Positions 1-8,986 of a stretch of 28,924 bases of DNA are shown here, in pieces. The DNA is from a virus: the IMG/VR virus record IMGVR_UViG_3300021335_000065, positions 1 through 28,924 of that record, one strand, 5' to 3'. Under the pieces are notes generated by a model. The model was not told the DNA's origin. It did not search any database and saw only the letters and a list, made by a program, of their open reading frames with translations. Position numbers and translations under genes: made by a program. Each line of letters starts with the position of its first letter. Position 1 is the stretch's first letter.

Positions 1-4
1 TCCT

Positions 5-250
5 TTATTTTCTTTTTTTATTTTTTTCTTTATCAAACCATAATAAAGGATAGCGGCTCGTGTGACGAGATGCTATAGTATATGTTAATGGAGTTTTAAG
101 ACCATTTAATAAATATGTTCTGTCTTTAATTTCCCACTGTGGTTTTTTAGGTGCTGATACTTTAGCCGCAGGTTTTGCAACTTCTTTTGTTTCAATTACT
201 TGAGGTGCAACCTCAATATCTTTTACTGCTTGGGTAGCTTTTTTAGCCAT
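5..250 (-). CDS. Hypothetical 81-aa protein, possibly truncated
   Basis: This small lysine- and alanine-rich protein follows the left-hand major capsid gene. Residues 1-36 are a low-complexity K/A/V/P segment; residues 37-73 look like a compact domain (WEIKDRTYLL, then a run ending LLWFDKE). The reading frame ends in a lysine-rich tail coded by runs of seven As. The position behind the capsid gene and terminator suggests a head-neck or virion protein, but I cannot name a family. From memory, similar phage proteins continue well past the LLWFD segment, so the stop may reflect a frameshift in the poly-A runs or a natural truncation. The start is the only ATG that fits; an AT-rich leader precedes it. 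Confidence 0.6.
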   Translation of the reverse strand: MAKKATQAVKDIEVAPQVIETKEVAKPAAKVSAPKKPQWEIKDRTYLLNGLKTPLTYTIASRHTSRYPLLWFDKEKNKKRK

Positions 251-290
251 GATATAATAAAATTAAATAATTAAAAAGAGATAAAAACTA

Positions 291-310
291 CCCCCGCAAT
301 TAAGCGGAGG
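291..310 (-). terminator. Rho-independent terminator-like hairpin after the left capsid gene
   Basis: On the minus strand CCTCCGC pairs with GCGGGGG (one T-G pair) around a six-base loop, followed by TAGTTTTT. It lies 19 bp past the stop of the 481-aa capsid gene and would limit read-through into the 81-aa gene. Confidence 0.7.
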
Positions 311-328
311 TAATTAATATCAGAAAAA

Positions 329-1774
329 CTATGATGCAGTAAACAATACAAAATTGTTAGCACCTTGTACACATAAACATCTTTCAGACAAGAAGTGAAC
401 ATCCATAGAGTCAATGTCAGAAGTATAAGCACCTCCGGCAGATCCTGTGATCCAAGATTTCATTCTTCTATCTTCAGTCTGTGAAGCTCTGTAACGAACA
501 TGCAAGAAAGGTCTACGAATATTAGAACCTAAAATTTGGTCGTATACAGTTGATGTACCAGCAGGAATAAGAACTCCATCAATTGCTGAAACAGCTACTC
601 CACCTCTAGTTGAAGCATCATTAAGATATTTCCAGTCAGTTTTGTAAAAATCATAAGAACCTCTTCTAAATCCTGAAAAACCAAGATTCAAAGCCATTTC
701 TTCAGAGTTTTCAAATAGACCGAAAGCAGTACCTCCTCCAATACCGGAAGAAATAGCAGCTAGCATATCATCAAAATCCAAAGAAGTTTTTCTATTCAAG
801 AAAAGCATATTCTCTTCAATAGCACCTTGAGTGTCAAGATTTTTAAGAATACTGTCAAATTCGCCAAGACCAGCAGCAGCACTAAAGTTATTTAGTACAT
901 TACCTCTAGCGTTGATAGCAGCAAAAAGACCTTCAGTTCCGCCATAGTCAGCAGCAATACCAGCAACTCCAGAACCTGCAGCAGCTTTTTCACCTTCAAC
1001 CATAGACATTTCAAGATAATCTTCAAATCTCAAACGAGTTTCAGACTCAGCTTTCAAGTACCATAGGTATCCAGAAGTTCCATCTTCAGTAGCAACTTCA
1101 ACCCAACCAATCTGAGCCATATCTGATCCATTGACCACATACTTTTCTTTAATAATAATTGGTGAATTGTTAAACTGAGTAAAAGATGGGGTTACGCTTC
1201 TGATGTCAGCATCTCCAGTTCCTTTTCTATATTCAGAACCATATACAAATATTTTAAGATTTGTGGGAGATCCGGCACCAAACGTAGCAGCGAGATCAGC
1301 TCCAGTATATGTAGCCACAGTAATTGTTGCTAGAGTAGCTGATGTATCCACACTGTTGGTTACTAAAGCTTTTACTTCAGCTCCAGTAGTAGGATTCATT
1401 ACTACAATAGTTTGGTTGATAGAAATTGCATTATCAACGAAGTTAGGGCCAGCAGTTGCGTTAAGCGCAAAAGTTAAAGTTGTTGCGCTAGCTTTAGTTA
1501 CGTCATTATATGCAATGTGCAATCTATTTTGTTCTGACCAGATTACTTGATCAGAAGTCATAGGCATTTCTGCTCCTACCATACGTAGAAATCCAGAAAG
1601 AGTTCGGTTTCCATATCGCTCTACTTCTTGTTCGTAGATCTCAGGAAGATATTGTGCTGCGAAATCTGAAAAATCGTCGCCAGCTTTATCTGTAAATTGC
1701 AGATAATTTGTAGACAGAACCTGTTGTTTCTGACTAGGTTTAATTGACCCAAACGAGGGTACTACATTTGCCAT
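329..1774 (-). CDS. Major capsid protein of the left-hand phage
   Basis: This 481-aa protein probably forms the capsid shell of the left-hand phage. It sits directly behind a scaffold-like gene and the portal and terminase genes, the usual place for a major capsid protein. The N-terminus mentions no signal or membrane segment. Roughly residues 90-190 are Thr/Ala/Val-rich beta-type sequence, which could be an inserted surface domain. The C-terminus is Arg-rich and ends in a conserved-looking block (FLSERCLCVQ, then ANNFVLF) that I associate from memory with capsid proteins of large Bacteroidota and marine phages. It shares no visible similarity with the HK97-type capsid at 24381-25595. No protease lies in this module, so processing is unclear. 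It is followed by a terminator hairpin. Confidence 0.7.
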   Translation of the reverse strand: MANVVPSFGSIKPSQKQQVLSTNYLQFTDKAGDDFSDFAAQYLPEIYEQEVERYGNRTLSGFLRMVGAEMPMTSDQVIWSEQNRLHIAYNDVTKASATTLTFALNATAGPNFVDNAISINQTIVVMNPTTGAEVKALVTNSVDTSATLATITVATYTGADLAATFGAGSPTNLKIFVYGSEYRKGTGDADIRSVTPSFTQFNNSPIIIKEKYVVNGSDMAQIGWVEVATEDGTSGYLWYLKAESETRLRFEDYLEMSMVEGEKAAAGSGVAGIAADYGGTEGLFAAINARGNVLNNFSAAAGLGEFDSILKNLDTQGAIEENMLFLNRKTSLDFDDMLAAISSGIGGGTAFGLFENSEEMALNLGFSGFRRGSYDFYKTDWKYLNDASTRGGVAVSAIDGVLIPAGTSTVYDQILGSNIRRPFLHVRYRASQTEDRRMKSWITGSAGGAYTSDIDSMDVHFLSERCLCVQGANNFVLFTAS

Positions 1775-1784
1775 GTTTTAAATT

Positions 1785-3005
1785 TTAGTTGTTAAATTTT
1801 TTTGTTCTAATTTTAAGTTTTGAAGAATCCAGTCCGCTAATAGCTTTTACTTTTAATCCTTTAACAAATACATCGCCCGGAGCAGTTTGCCTTGGTTCAG
1901 TAGTTATGTTTTTAGATTTTGCAATTTGATCTTTTATAGCATCAGCACGGCCTTGCTCATAGAAATGTGTTGCCATAGTATCAGCATTGCGGGCAGCGTA
2001 AATTGCTTTATGATAACCAGCCGGATCTTTCATTTGACCATTCTTGTCTAGGAACGTCCCAACAAAGTCTGTAAGATCTTTTTGTTTATCGGCAGTTGAT
2101 TCAGGGTCTTTAATACCATATCTAACTTTTTTATCTCCTAATTTAAAATCAAAACCTTTGAAATCATTAGAAAAGTAATCTTTAGTTGTATTAATAAACC
2201 CTTCTCGAACCGCTTCATTACGCTTTTGTTCTTCATTGTATCGGTTAAAAAAGTCAGTAGCTTTTTGTTGCTCTTGAGTAACACCAGGTCTTAATTTAAT
2301 TTCCTCGTAATATTTACTCTTAGTTTGCTCTAAAAAGTTTTTGGCTTTTGCAACTTCTTCTTTATACGCTATTTTTTTCTTGCGTATGTCTCTATCCTCA
2401 TCAATTTCTTCGTCCCATGCAAAATCTTCTAATAATAAATTTACATCCTCTGAATCTAAATGAGGTTTACTTGTTTTATAATATTCTCTTAATAATGTAT
2501 TGTTATCTACATTAGAGTAATCTGCATTGAGTCTAGCATAATCTTCAACAGTACCCCCCGTTTCTTCCATAAACTTTATAAGCTTATCTACTCCTTCGGG
2601 AAGTTCTTGTGTTTTTGTTTCCGGTAATACTTCTTTTTGTTGCGATGTGGTAGGGGCAATTTCATTGCTTCCATCCACTCCTGTTTTTTCAGAATTATCT
2701 TCTTCATCTTCAATAACTTGAATAGGAGAATCTATCTCTGCCTCGCTAGCATTGCTATTATCTTGTCCGGTAGGTTTTTCATCTGTTGCTTGCTCGTCTC
2801 CTTCTCGAATTCCTTCGCTAGTTTTGGATTCGTCGCGTACAGGTACTTCATCTGTGCTTTGCTTTTGAACGGCATCTTCTTCTTTTTTTGTTTCTGCTGG
2901 TGGGTTAGAAAGATCTACTTTAATAATGTCTTGCTCACCTGCTAATTTTTTTGGAGTTCTTTTTTTAATTTTAAAATCTCCTTCTTGTTTTACTTCTGTT
3001 GACAT
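1785..3005 (-). CDS. Scaffold-like acidic protein
   Basis: The 406-aa protein lies between portal and capsid genes, the classic place for a scaffold that directs shell assembly and leaves before packaging. Residues about 35-130 are strongly acidic, Glu/Asp/Ser/Thr-rich and probably disordered. Residues 135-200 hold a mixed helical region, and 200-340 is a charged helical stretch typical of coiled coils. The last 40 residues are basic (SKLKIRTKKF), as expected for a capsid-binding tail. There are no enzymatic motifs. The role rests on position and composition; an alternative is an internal virion protein. Confidence 0.6.
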   Translation of the reverse strand: MSTEVKQEGDFKIKKRTPKKLAGEQDIIKVDLSNPPAETKKEEDAVQKQSTDEVPVRDESKTSEGIREGDEQATDEKPTGQDNSNASEAEIDSPIQVIEDEEDNSEKTGVDGSNEIAPTTSQQKEVLPETKTQELPEGVDKLIKFMEETGGTVEDYARLNADYSNVDNNTLLREYYKTSKPHLDSEDVNLLLEDFAWDEEIDEDRDIRKKKIAYKEEVAKAKNFLEQTKSKYYEEIKLRPGVTQEQQKATDFFNRYNEEQKRNEAVREGFINTTKDYFSNDFKGFDFKLGDKKVRYGIKDPESTADKQKDLTDFVGTFLDKNGQMKDPAGYHKAIYAARNADTMATHFYEQGRADAIKDQIAKSKNITTEPRQTAPGDVFVKGLKVKAISGLDSSKLKIRTKKFNN

Positions 3006-3036
3006 AATATGATAATATAAAATTAATTAATAAAAT

Positions 3037-5451
3037 TTACCTTGGCTCAAATTGTTCTAAGCCAAAGCCACTTAAGTTATCATTACCTGCTGATTCAAAA
3101 TTTTTAGGCAATAAATCGTTTTTTCTTTGATCAATAAGTTCTGATTGTTGTGTACCTTGTATTTTTACACGTTTATCTTTTCTATCTTCTATTTCCTGTT
3201 CTTTTTTTGTTGTTGCAGATGCTTGTACCTGAGCTAATTGTATATTATAATTAAACTCTTCTGCCATTAATTGTTTTTTAATTAATGCTTCTTGCTCCAT
3301 CCTGGCAATTTCAAAATCTGATTTAGCTTTTTCAATCTGTACTTTTGTTTCAGCTAAAGCTTGTTGTTTTTGAACTTCCGCGAGCGCCGCCGCTTCAGAA
3401 GCTTGAGCATTAGCCTGTGCTTGAGCTTGGATATTAGCTTGAGCAACCTGTTGATCTCTTGCACCTTTTTCTTTCCTTTTAAGCTTTAATAATTGATTAG
3501 CTAATTTTAAATTTGATATTTGTCTTACATCAATAGCATCATCTAAATCAATTCCCCCTGATTGAAGTGCTACTTGTATGTTTTGTTCAAGCTTAGCTTT
3601 TTCTTCTTCATCGGGTTCTAATTCTAAAAATATACCGAAGTCGTGCATGGCTACTTTTTCCATTTCTTCAAGAGTATTAACATTAAATGTATTAATGCTA
3701 TTAAGTAATGCATCTTTTGTTAATGGAAATTGCAATGCATCATTGGCTCGTAAACTTACATTTTCAGCTATTTTAATGGTTATATACATTAAAGCTTTAA
3801 GAATGTGCCTTGTGGCTACATTTGAATTTGCAGCTGCCATTTTTTGCAATCCTACTAAAGCATTTTTATCCGGTGTGCTACCATCAACCGCTTCATTTAA
3901 ACCTGTAACGTCTCTTATCATTTGTAAATAGTATTGATAAGTAGATATTAAAGATTGTATTTTAGCCATACCGCTTGAAGACTGTAATTCTTGAATAGGA
4001 ACTTTACCTCTATTTAAATCACCATCTTGTGTTAAAGATCTTCCAACAATGCTACCTGTTTGAAAATACATATTTAACGCTTCAGCTGGATTGTAATTTG
4101 TACCATTACCTAAATCAACCTCGGCAAGCCCATCCATATCTAAATAAACTCCATCTGGCACAACCCTTGATAATACTTGTTGTAGCTTTAAATGTGTTAG
4201 CTGAATCATATCCGCGAAGCTTGTTACCCTGCTTACAATAGAATCTATGCGCCCTTTATACATTCTAGGAGCACATATAGAGTAATTCATATTTACTTTC
4301 GTAACGTCCGAACTGGGGCGAGTCATATTTTCCGCCATTTTCCAGTCTATAATTTTACTCATTCCCATTACTTTAGCCCCTGTATATAATACTTCTATGC
4401 TCCTTGAGACTTTGCTAAAGTTGTCATTTTCTGGCGGATCAAAGGTATCATCTTTTTCTAGTATTTTTTCTAATCCTTGATCGGTATTTTTTAATTTAAA
4501 TACTTGGTTGGTATAAGTTTTATATTCAAAAAATAATATAGAAACTAAATTATCGTCATTTTGTCCACCATAGTTTCTTACGTAATTACTATAATTAGTT
4601 GGACCTTTATACTTTTGTATTTCCTTAAGATCGTCATCCGTAAGCTGTGGATACAATCTTTTTACTTCTGAAAGACTTAAATTTTTGACTTCTCCTACAT
4701 AATATATATCTTCAAAATTAGGATCTTCTGTGTAGGAATACACTACTGAGGCGGGATCTACATAATCCACTGTTATGCCTTCGGAAAAATTAAAACCTGT
4801 TTTAGACACCCCAATACCTAATACTGCTAAATCATAAGCAATTCGTCTTTGTATATCTTCATATTTATTAAAAGAAAAAACATTTTTAATTATTTCTTCT
4901 TCAGCAATTTCAACGCTTTGTTTATAATTTAATTGTAAATAAAGATCTAGTTCATCACGCGATGCTGGTAGTTTATCAGGCTGAGCAGAAGCATAAAAAT
5001 TTTGCCCTGTAGCAGCATTCATTTGCTCAATATATTCTTTATTAATTATATCGCGCATCGCATTAAAAGCAAAATCAGTTCTTTCTTTAAGTGCAAATGG
5101 GTCAGTAGCAAATGATTTTATTTCATAACCTTTATCAGTCATCCCATTAACTACAATGTCTACAAACTTAGGTATAACCGGAACTATTGTCCAATCTAAA
5201 TTTAAATAAGATAAATCACCATTAATAGATAATTCATCTTTATATTTTTGTATTGGCTGTTCGCCTCTTGCATATAGTCTTAATCTATGATAATTTTGAA
5301 AGTTCTGTAAATACCTTTCGCCTCCAATATCTTGCCGAAACCACTCATTTTCTATAGCTTGAGCAACTTGTAGCCCATAGTCATAACTATTCTTTACTGA
5401 ATCAGGTACTACCTGATCTGGAAATGAACTGTTATAATTAGTATTAATCAT
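3037..5451 (-). CDS. Portal protein of the left-hand phage (long form)
   Basis: This 804-aa protein starts five bases after the large terminase stop and precedes the scaffold and capsid genes, so it most likely forms the portal ring through which DNA is packaged. Residues 1-600 are a mixed alpha/beta body. Residues about 660-760 are a long Ala/Gln/Glu/Lys-rich helical region that should form a coiled-coil barrel or crown, as in other long portals. The C-terminus is polar. It is much longer than HK97-type portals (about 400 aa) and has no visible relation to the portal at 27089-28924. The function is inferred from gene order, size and helical crown; the family was not searched. Confidence 0.72.
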   Translation of the reverse strand: MINTNYNSSFPDQVVPDSVKNSYDYGLQVAQAIENEWFRQDIGGERYLQNFQNYHRLRLYARGEQPIQKYKDELSINGDLSYLNLDWTIVPVIPKFVDIVVNGMTDKGYEIKSFATDPFALKERTDFAFNAMRDIINKEYIEQMNAATGQNFYASAQPDKLPASRDELDLYLQLNYKQSVEIAEEEIIKNVFSFNKYEDIQRRIAYDLAVLGIGVSKTGFNFSEGITVDYVDPASVVYSYTEDPNFEDIYYVGEVKNLSLSEVKRLYPQLTDDDLKEIQKYKGPTNYSNYVRNYGGQNDDNLVSILFFEYKTYTNQVFKLKNTDQGLEKILEKDDTFDPPENDNFSKVSRSIEVLYTGAKVMGMSKIIDWKMAENMTRPSSDVTKVNMNYSICAPRMYKGRIDSIVSRVTSFADMIQLTHLKLQQVLSRVVPDGVYLDMDGLAEVDLGNGTNYNPAEALNMYFQTGSIVGRSLTQDGDLNRGKVPIQELQSSSGMAKIQSLISTYQYYLQMIRDVTGLNEAVDGSTPDKNALVGLQKMAAANSNVATRHILKALMYITIKIAENVSLRANDALQFPLTKDALLNSINTFNVNTLEEMEKVAMHDFGIFLELEPDEEEKAKLEQNIQVALQSGGIDLDDAIDVRQISNLKLANQLLKLKRKEKGARDQQVAQANIQAQAQANAQASEAAALAEVQKQQALAETKVQIEKAKSDFEIARMEQEALIKKQLMAEEFNYNIQLAQVQASATTKKEQEIEDRKDKRVKIQGTQQSELIDQRKNDLLPKNFESAGNDNLSGFGLEQFEPR

Positions 5452-5455
5452 TTAT

Positions 5456-7678
5456 CTAAATTATTTTTGATGTAGAACCATCGTTATTGTATCTTTTTAT
5501 TCCTAAGTTCATTGGTTTAAAAACTTTTTTAGCTACTGGAGCATATTTATTTTTATTACAAGCCATTATAGCAAGCCCAGAACTTATAGAAGCATCGTGC
5601 TTTGTTCTGTTATTAAGATTAAATTTTGACCAATCATTTAATGTTCTTGTAAAATACAAATCCCCGTGAGTTTCTCCATTAAATCCAACGTGAGAATCAA
5701 TGTAAGATTCTATAGCAGCCGCGTGAGCTTGTTTCATATCTTCACTCGAGTTAGGCACTCCACCTATTTCTCTTTCTGTAACTGATAGTTTATTATAAAC
5801 TTTATCAGGTCTGTTCATAGAGTAACCCCTGTAACCTCTTCGTTTTAAATAATATAATAATCTAGGCTTATTGTTTTCTGCAAGTATTGGCATTCCATAA
5901 AATACTAAAGCCATTAATACATCTTCAAAAAATATTTCAGCATTATCGGGTCGTGATATATATTCTAAAAAAAAATGGTTTGGGGGTATGTCTTCCATTG
6001 TAAATTTAGTAAGCCCGTGAAGAGACCCTTTGGATCCTCTGCCGTCTACTGTACCAGATATATCATAACTATCACATCCAAACGCGCCACAATGCTCATT
6101 AGCCGGGTATCTTAAGTTACCTTTTGAAATAGATCTGTTTTGCATATTATGTGGTGGTATCCACGAAATAAAAAATCTACCATTATTATTAGGTGCAAAC
6201 TCTACTAATGAATCTTTTACACCACCTTGCCATTGAAAATTACCCTGTGTAATAAGGCCGGTATACTTCATTTCCTCTACATAATCTATTTGCTCGTATA
6301 TTTTAGTCAGATTAAATAAGGACTGTTTTGTTTCATCGCGAAACGCGTGTTGCGTCGTTCTCGGGAATTGTCTATAAAATTCATTTAAAGCATCTTGATC
6401 TTTTTTTAAACCGTCAACTTCATTTATCCAATAATCAATTACACCTGTATCTATTTCAGTTCCGTCAATACTTTTGACCGGTTTTTCTGGTGTATTGAAT
6501 ACAGGTATTCCATGCATATCAATGAATCCTTCGTAATTCCACTCCATAGGTATGAACAAAGAATATAATCCTGAGCTAGTCTGTCCGTTGCGGTTTCTTT
6601 TAGTAACGTCTGATCCTTCATATAATTTTTTAAAATTATTACCTCCTTTATCTAAAGCGTTAGAGGTAGAACCCATCATACATTTACCGACTATTCTACT
6701 ACCTAGCCTTAATGTTGTTTTGGTTACTCTCCAGTTATTAATTATATTATCTGGCCTTTCCCATTTACCAGATTCATCATGAACTAAAAGCTTTAACTTT
6801 TCTCCGTCATAAGAGTTATCGCCTGTGTTTTTCCAGTCGATTGTGGTGTCAAGCCCATCAATTTCAGCTAATTGTTCGCCTATTTCTATCTTGCGCCGAG
6901 TAAGTTTGGAGGCGGGCACTCGGTAAGCAAGCTCTGTTTTGGGGCGATCCATACCGTCTTGAACGGGCTTGAAGAAGAAAGGGTAGTTAATTGATATTGG
7001 AACAACTTTATCGGTAAACATTTTTTTGGCATCTGCCCCAGTTTTTGATAAAATTCCAAATCTTGCGTCGCTTGACATTGTTGCCTGGTTAACAGTTTCG
7101 TTCGATGCCATGAAGCTAAACCCAGACCGTCTGTTTTTGAGATAGCATATTCCATAACATCTGGTATCTGCTTTGCACGCTTCCCAGAAAATATAGAATA
7201 ACCTATTTGATTCTCTAAAGTCGGCGGCCCCAACGTCAATCTTAGTCCACTGCAAGTACATGTAATGAGACCCAGTAATATAAGTTTCAACGCCATTATT
7301 GTAGAACGCAAAACCTTCTTCTCTATATTTAAATTCATTATCTATATAATCGTACCATTGTTCTTTAAAATTATCAGGATAATTATTCCAATCAAATACA
7401 CTTTTAATTTTTTGTAATTCTTTGGGATAATTAAACTTTTGCCAATATTGTTCTTGTTTCTTATTGGATCTTTTAAAGCATCTATTAATTAATGGTAAAC
7501 CAATTTTTAAGCCTTGAATATTGTATATTTCTCCAATTTCACCTGATTTACTTATTACAACTAAATCATGTTCTTTGTTATATCCGTATCCCCAACTCTT
7601 TTGTTTATTTTTTTTCTTTAATATATTGGGCTTTACATAATCAGGTATTACTGAATATAATGTTTGCTTATATATCAT
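5456..7678 (-). CDS. terL: Large terminase subunit (ATPase and nuclease)
   Basis: The 740-aa protein is the packaging motor. Residues 181-188 (KNRRSGFS) look like a degenerate Walker A loop; 297-302 (LLVHDE) is a good Walker B with the catalytic glutamate; a Ser/Gly-rich motif III follows near 336-347. The C-terminal half fits an RNase H-like nuclease: D536 in FGCD, E601 in LAENN and D695 in KHDAS are the likely metal ligands. The length is greater than most terminases (400-600 aa), with an N-terminal extension of about 120 residues. Its ATG overlaps the stop of the upstream 88-aa gene (ATGA), and the portal follows, so the set should be co-translated. No terminase for the right-hand module is visible; it would lie beyond the right edge. 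Confidence 0.85.
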   Translation of the reverse strand: MIYKQTLYSVIPDYVKPNILKKKNKQKSWGYGYNKEHDLVVISKSGEIGEIYNIQGLKIGLPLINRCFKRSNKKQEQYWQKFNYPKELQKIKSVFDWNNYPDNFKEQWYDYIDNEFKYREEGFAFYNNGVETYITGSHYMYLQWTKIDVGAADFRESNRLFYIFWEACKADTRCYGICYLKNRRSGFSFMASNETVNQATMSSDARFGILSKTGADAKKMFTDKVVPISINYPFFFKPVQDGMDRPKTELAYRVPASKLTRRKIEIGEQLAEIDGLDTTIDWKNTGDNSYDGEKLKLLVHDESGKWERPDNIINNWRVTKTTLRLGSRIVGKCMMGSTSNALDKGGNNFKKLYEGSDVTKRNRNGQTSSGLYSLFIPMEWNYEGFIDMHGIPVFNTPEKPVKSIDGTEIDTGVIDYWINEVDGLKKDQDALNEFYRQFPRTTQHAFRDETKQSLFNLTKIYEQIDYVEEMKYTGLITQGNFQWQGGVKDSLVEFAPNNNGRFFISWIPPHNMQNRSISKGNLRYPANEHCGAFGCDSYDISGTVDGRGSKGSLHGLTKFTMEDIPPNHFFLEYISRPDNAEIFFEDVLMALVFYGMPILAENNKPRLLYYLKRRGYRGYSMNRPDKVYNKLSVTEREIGGVPNSSEDMKQAHAAAIESYIDSHVGFNGETHGDLYFTRTLNDWSKFNLNNRTKHDASISSGLAIMACNKNKYAPVAKKVFKPMNLGIKRYNNDGSTSKII

Positions 7679-7941
7679 TTAGATCTTTTTTCAGCAAAGC
7701 CCCCGAATGTTTTTTGATTAGTAGATTTATCTTCTAATAACTTTTCTTCGGTTTCAATTCTTGTTAATATTTCAAATGCATCAAATATCGCTAACTTTTT
7801 TGTTGCTGCTGCATTTTTAAGTCTATCCGCTGATATGTCATCTTCTGAATCTACAATAGCTTCTTTGGCTACCTTAATTAACTCTTCAACCGCTTTTTGC
7901 CCAGCTTGGATTATACTCAGCTTGGTTTTCTTTACGTTCAT
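7675..7941 (-). CDS. Small protein upstream of terL, possible small terminase subunit
   Basis: An 88-aa, helical, charged protein starting MNVKKTKLSI. It stops inside the terL start codon (ATGA overlap). The position suggests a small terminase subunit or packaging partner, but no helix-turn-helix is obvious, so this is only positional inference. An upstream in-frame ATG at 7959 would add six residues; I prefer 7941 because the added residues are MILLLN and the longer form increases the overlap with the upstream GroES-like gene from 56 to 74 bases. Either way the two genes overlap substantially. Confidence 0.65.
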   Translation of the reverse strand: MNVKKTKLSIIQAGQKAVEELIKVAKEAIVDSEDDISADRLKNAAATKKLAIFDAFEILTRIETEEKLLEDKSTNQKTFGGFAEKRSK

Positions 7942-8491
7942 ATTTAATAACAATATCATTAGATTTCATACAATATAATCGCTCGTCATCAATTATAAAC
8001 TCCCACTCGCTATTTGGAGTAAAACCCACGAGGTCGCCAGGGGTTATTTCGAGCGCGTTTAACGAGCTATTGCCATACTTTAGTATACCAATATACTTTT
8101 GCTCTTTTTCTAAGCTTGTAGGGTCATTATTTATAAGAGGCTTAACAAAGCATCTATCCATAAATGAATGCCACTTATTGCTTTTTTTGTAAAGATACAC
8201 CTGATCAGGCTGACAAAAATAAAGATTGTCTTTAAAATATTTGCTACTATTTTTTTCTTTACCTTTTATATCATAATATCTTCTAAAAACATTATGATGA
8301 ATTACGATTTCGTCACCTTCTTTTATAATGGTATTATAAGCTTTTGGTGTAGATACAACTCTAGCAAGTTTATTTATAAACTTAAATGATTCTATATTGC
8401 AATTTAATATTAAATCTTTATTATTTACGTTAGTTGTATTATTGTATCTTTCTCCAATAGGCTCAACGATAAAATCGTAGATGCTATTCAT
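7886..8491 (-). CDS. Tandem GroES-like co-chaperonin-type protein
   Basis: This 201-aa protein appears to hold two GroES-like beta-barrels. Domain 1 (about 5-103) has FIVEPIGERY, then LARVVSTP, IKEGDEIVIHHNVFRRYYD and DNLYFCQPDQVYLYK, matching the order of GroES elements (V-PLGDRV, VVAVG, VKVGDKVLF, YLILREDDIL). Domain 2 (about 107-185) repeats it: MDRCFVKPL, then IGILKYG, ITPGDLVGF, and DDERLYCMKSNDIVIKYE. GroES caps the GroEL folding chamber; phage versions such as T4 gp31 adapt it for capsid folding. A separate GroES and GroEL lie 4 kb upstream in the same direction. The domain 1 segment 17-40 could be a mobile loop, but no IVL-type GroEL-binding tripeptide is clear. A structural role is possible instead. 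Confidence 0.65.
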   Translation of the reverse strand: MNSIYDFIVEPIGERYNNTTNVNNKDLILNCNIESFKFINKLARVVSTPKAYNTIIKEGDEIVIHHNVFRRYYDIKGKEKNSSKYFKDNLYFCQPDQVYLYKKSNKWHSFMDRCFVKPLINNDPTSLEKEQKYIGILKYGNSSLNALEITPGDLVGFTPNSEWEFIIDDERLYCMKSNDIVIKYERKENQAEYNPSWAKSG

Positions 8492-8714
8492 ATTCTAAAT
8501 TATATTCAACAGAAATAGCCATATTAGAATTAAACTTCTTCCACGGCAATACTTCATTGTTTTTTTTAATAAAAATATTATAAGAACTATCAGTATCTTC
8601 AAATATGATATAAGCTATTTTGTGTCCTCCGTATACTTCTTGGCCTACAGAGTAATGCATAGCATCATTTTTATAATCAGAACCGATGCTGATCTTCCTT
8701 ATAATGCTGCTCAT
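8484..8714 (-). CDS. Hypothetical 76-aa protein
   Basis: A short, soluble protein with mixed charge. It has a beta-type pattern (HKIAYIIFEDTDSSYNIFI) and no recognised motif or membrane segment. Its stop overlaps the start of the tandem GroES-like gene by eight bases, and it begins two bases after the preceding gene, so it is part of the same tightly packed transcript. A role with the GroES-like protein is possible from translational coupling only. Confidence 0.6.
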   Translation of the reverse strand: MSSIIRKISIGSDYKNDAMHYSVGQEVYGGHKIAYIIFEDTDSSYNIFIKKNNEVLPWKKFNSNMAISVEYNLEYE

Positions 8715-8715
8715 C

Positions 8716-8967
8716 TTATTTTTCTTCTTGCTTTTCTATTTCTTTGTAAACACCCGTTTCCAAATCAATACTAATTGCTCCATATTCTTTTTCAAGGTCT
8801 TTTTTATAAGCTTCCATATCTTGCTCAAGTCCAGCGTATTCATGTAATAAAACGTGTTTTTGATTTTCAACAAGCCCAATGTCCCTCAATTTGTTATTCA
8901 TTGTTACTTGTTGCTCTTTAATTTTAGCTAATTGTTCCTCTGTTACTTTTTTTTCTTTTGCACTCAT
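8716..8967 (-). CDS. Hypothetical coiled-coil protein, 83 aa
   Basis: Almost the whole protein is Lys/Glu/Gln-rich helix (EEQLAKIKEQQVTMN and KDLEKEYG), ending in an acidic segment. It should form a short coiled coil. It follows the holin-like gene after an AT-rich gap of 19 bp. No family is recognised; small coiled-coil proteins beside holins sometimes act as lysis regulators or spanin-like parts, but nothing here proves it. Confidence 0.6.
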   Translation of the reverse strand: MSAKEKKVTEEQLAKIKEQQVTMNNKLRDIGLVENQKHVLLHEYAGLEQDMEAYKKDLEKEYGAISIDLETGVYKEIEKQEEK

Positions 8968-8986
8968 TTGATTAAATTTAATTAAA

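Noticed and set aside
6886-7338. A 150-aa minus-strand frame
   Set aside because: It lies out of phase inside the terminase gene and shows no domain.
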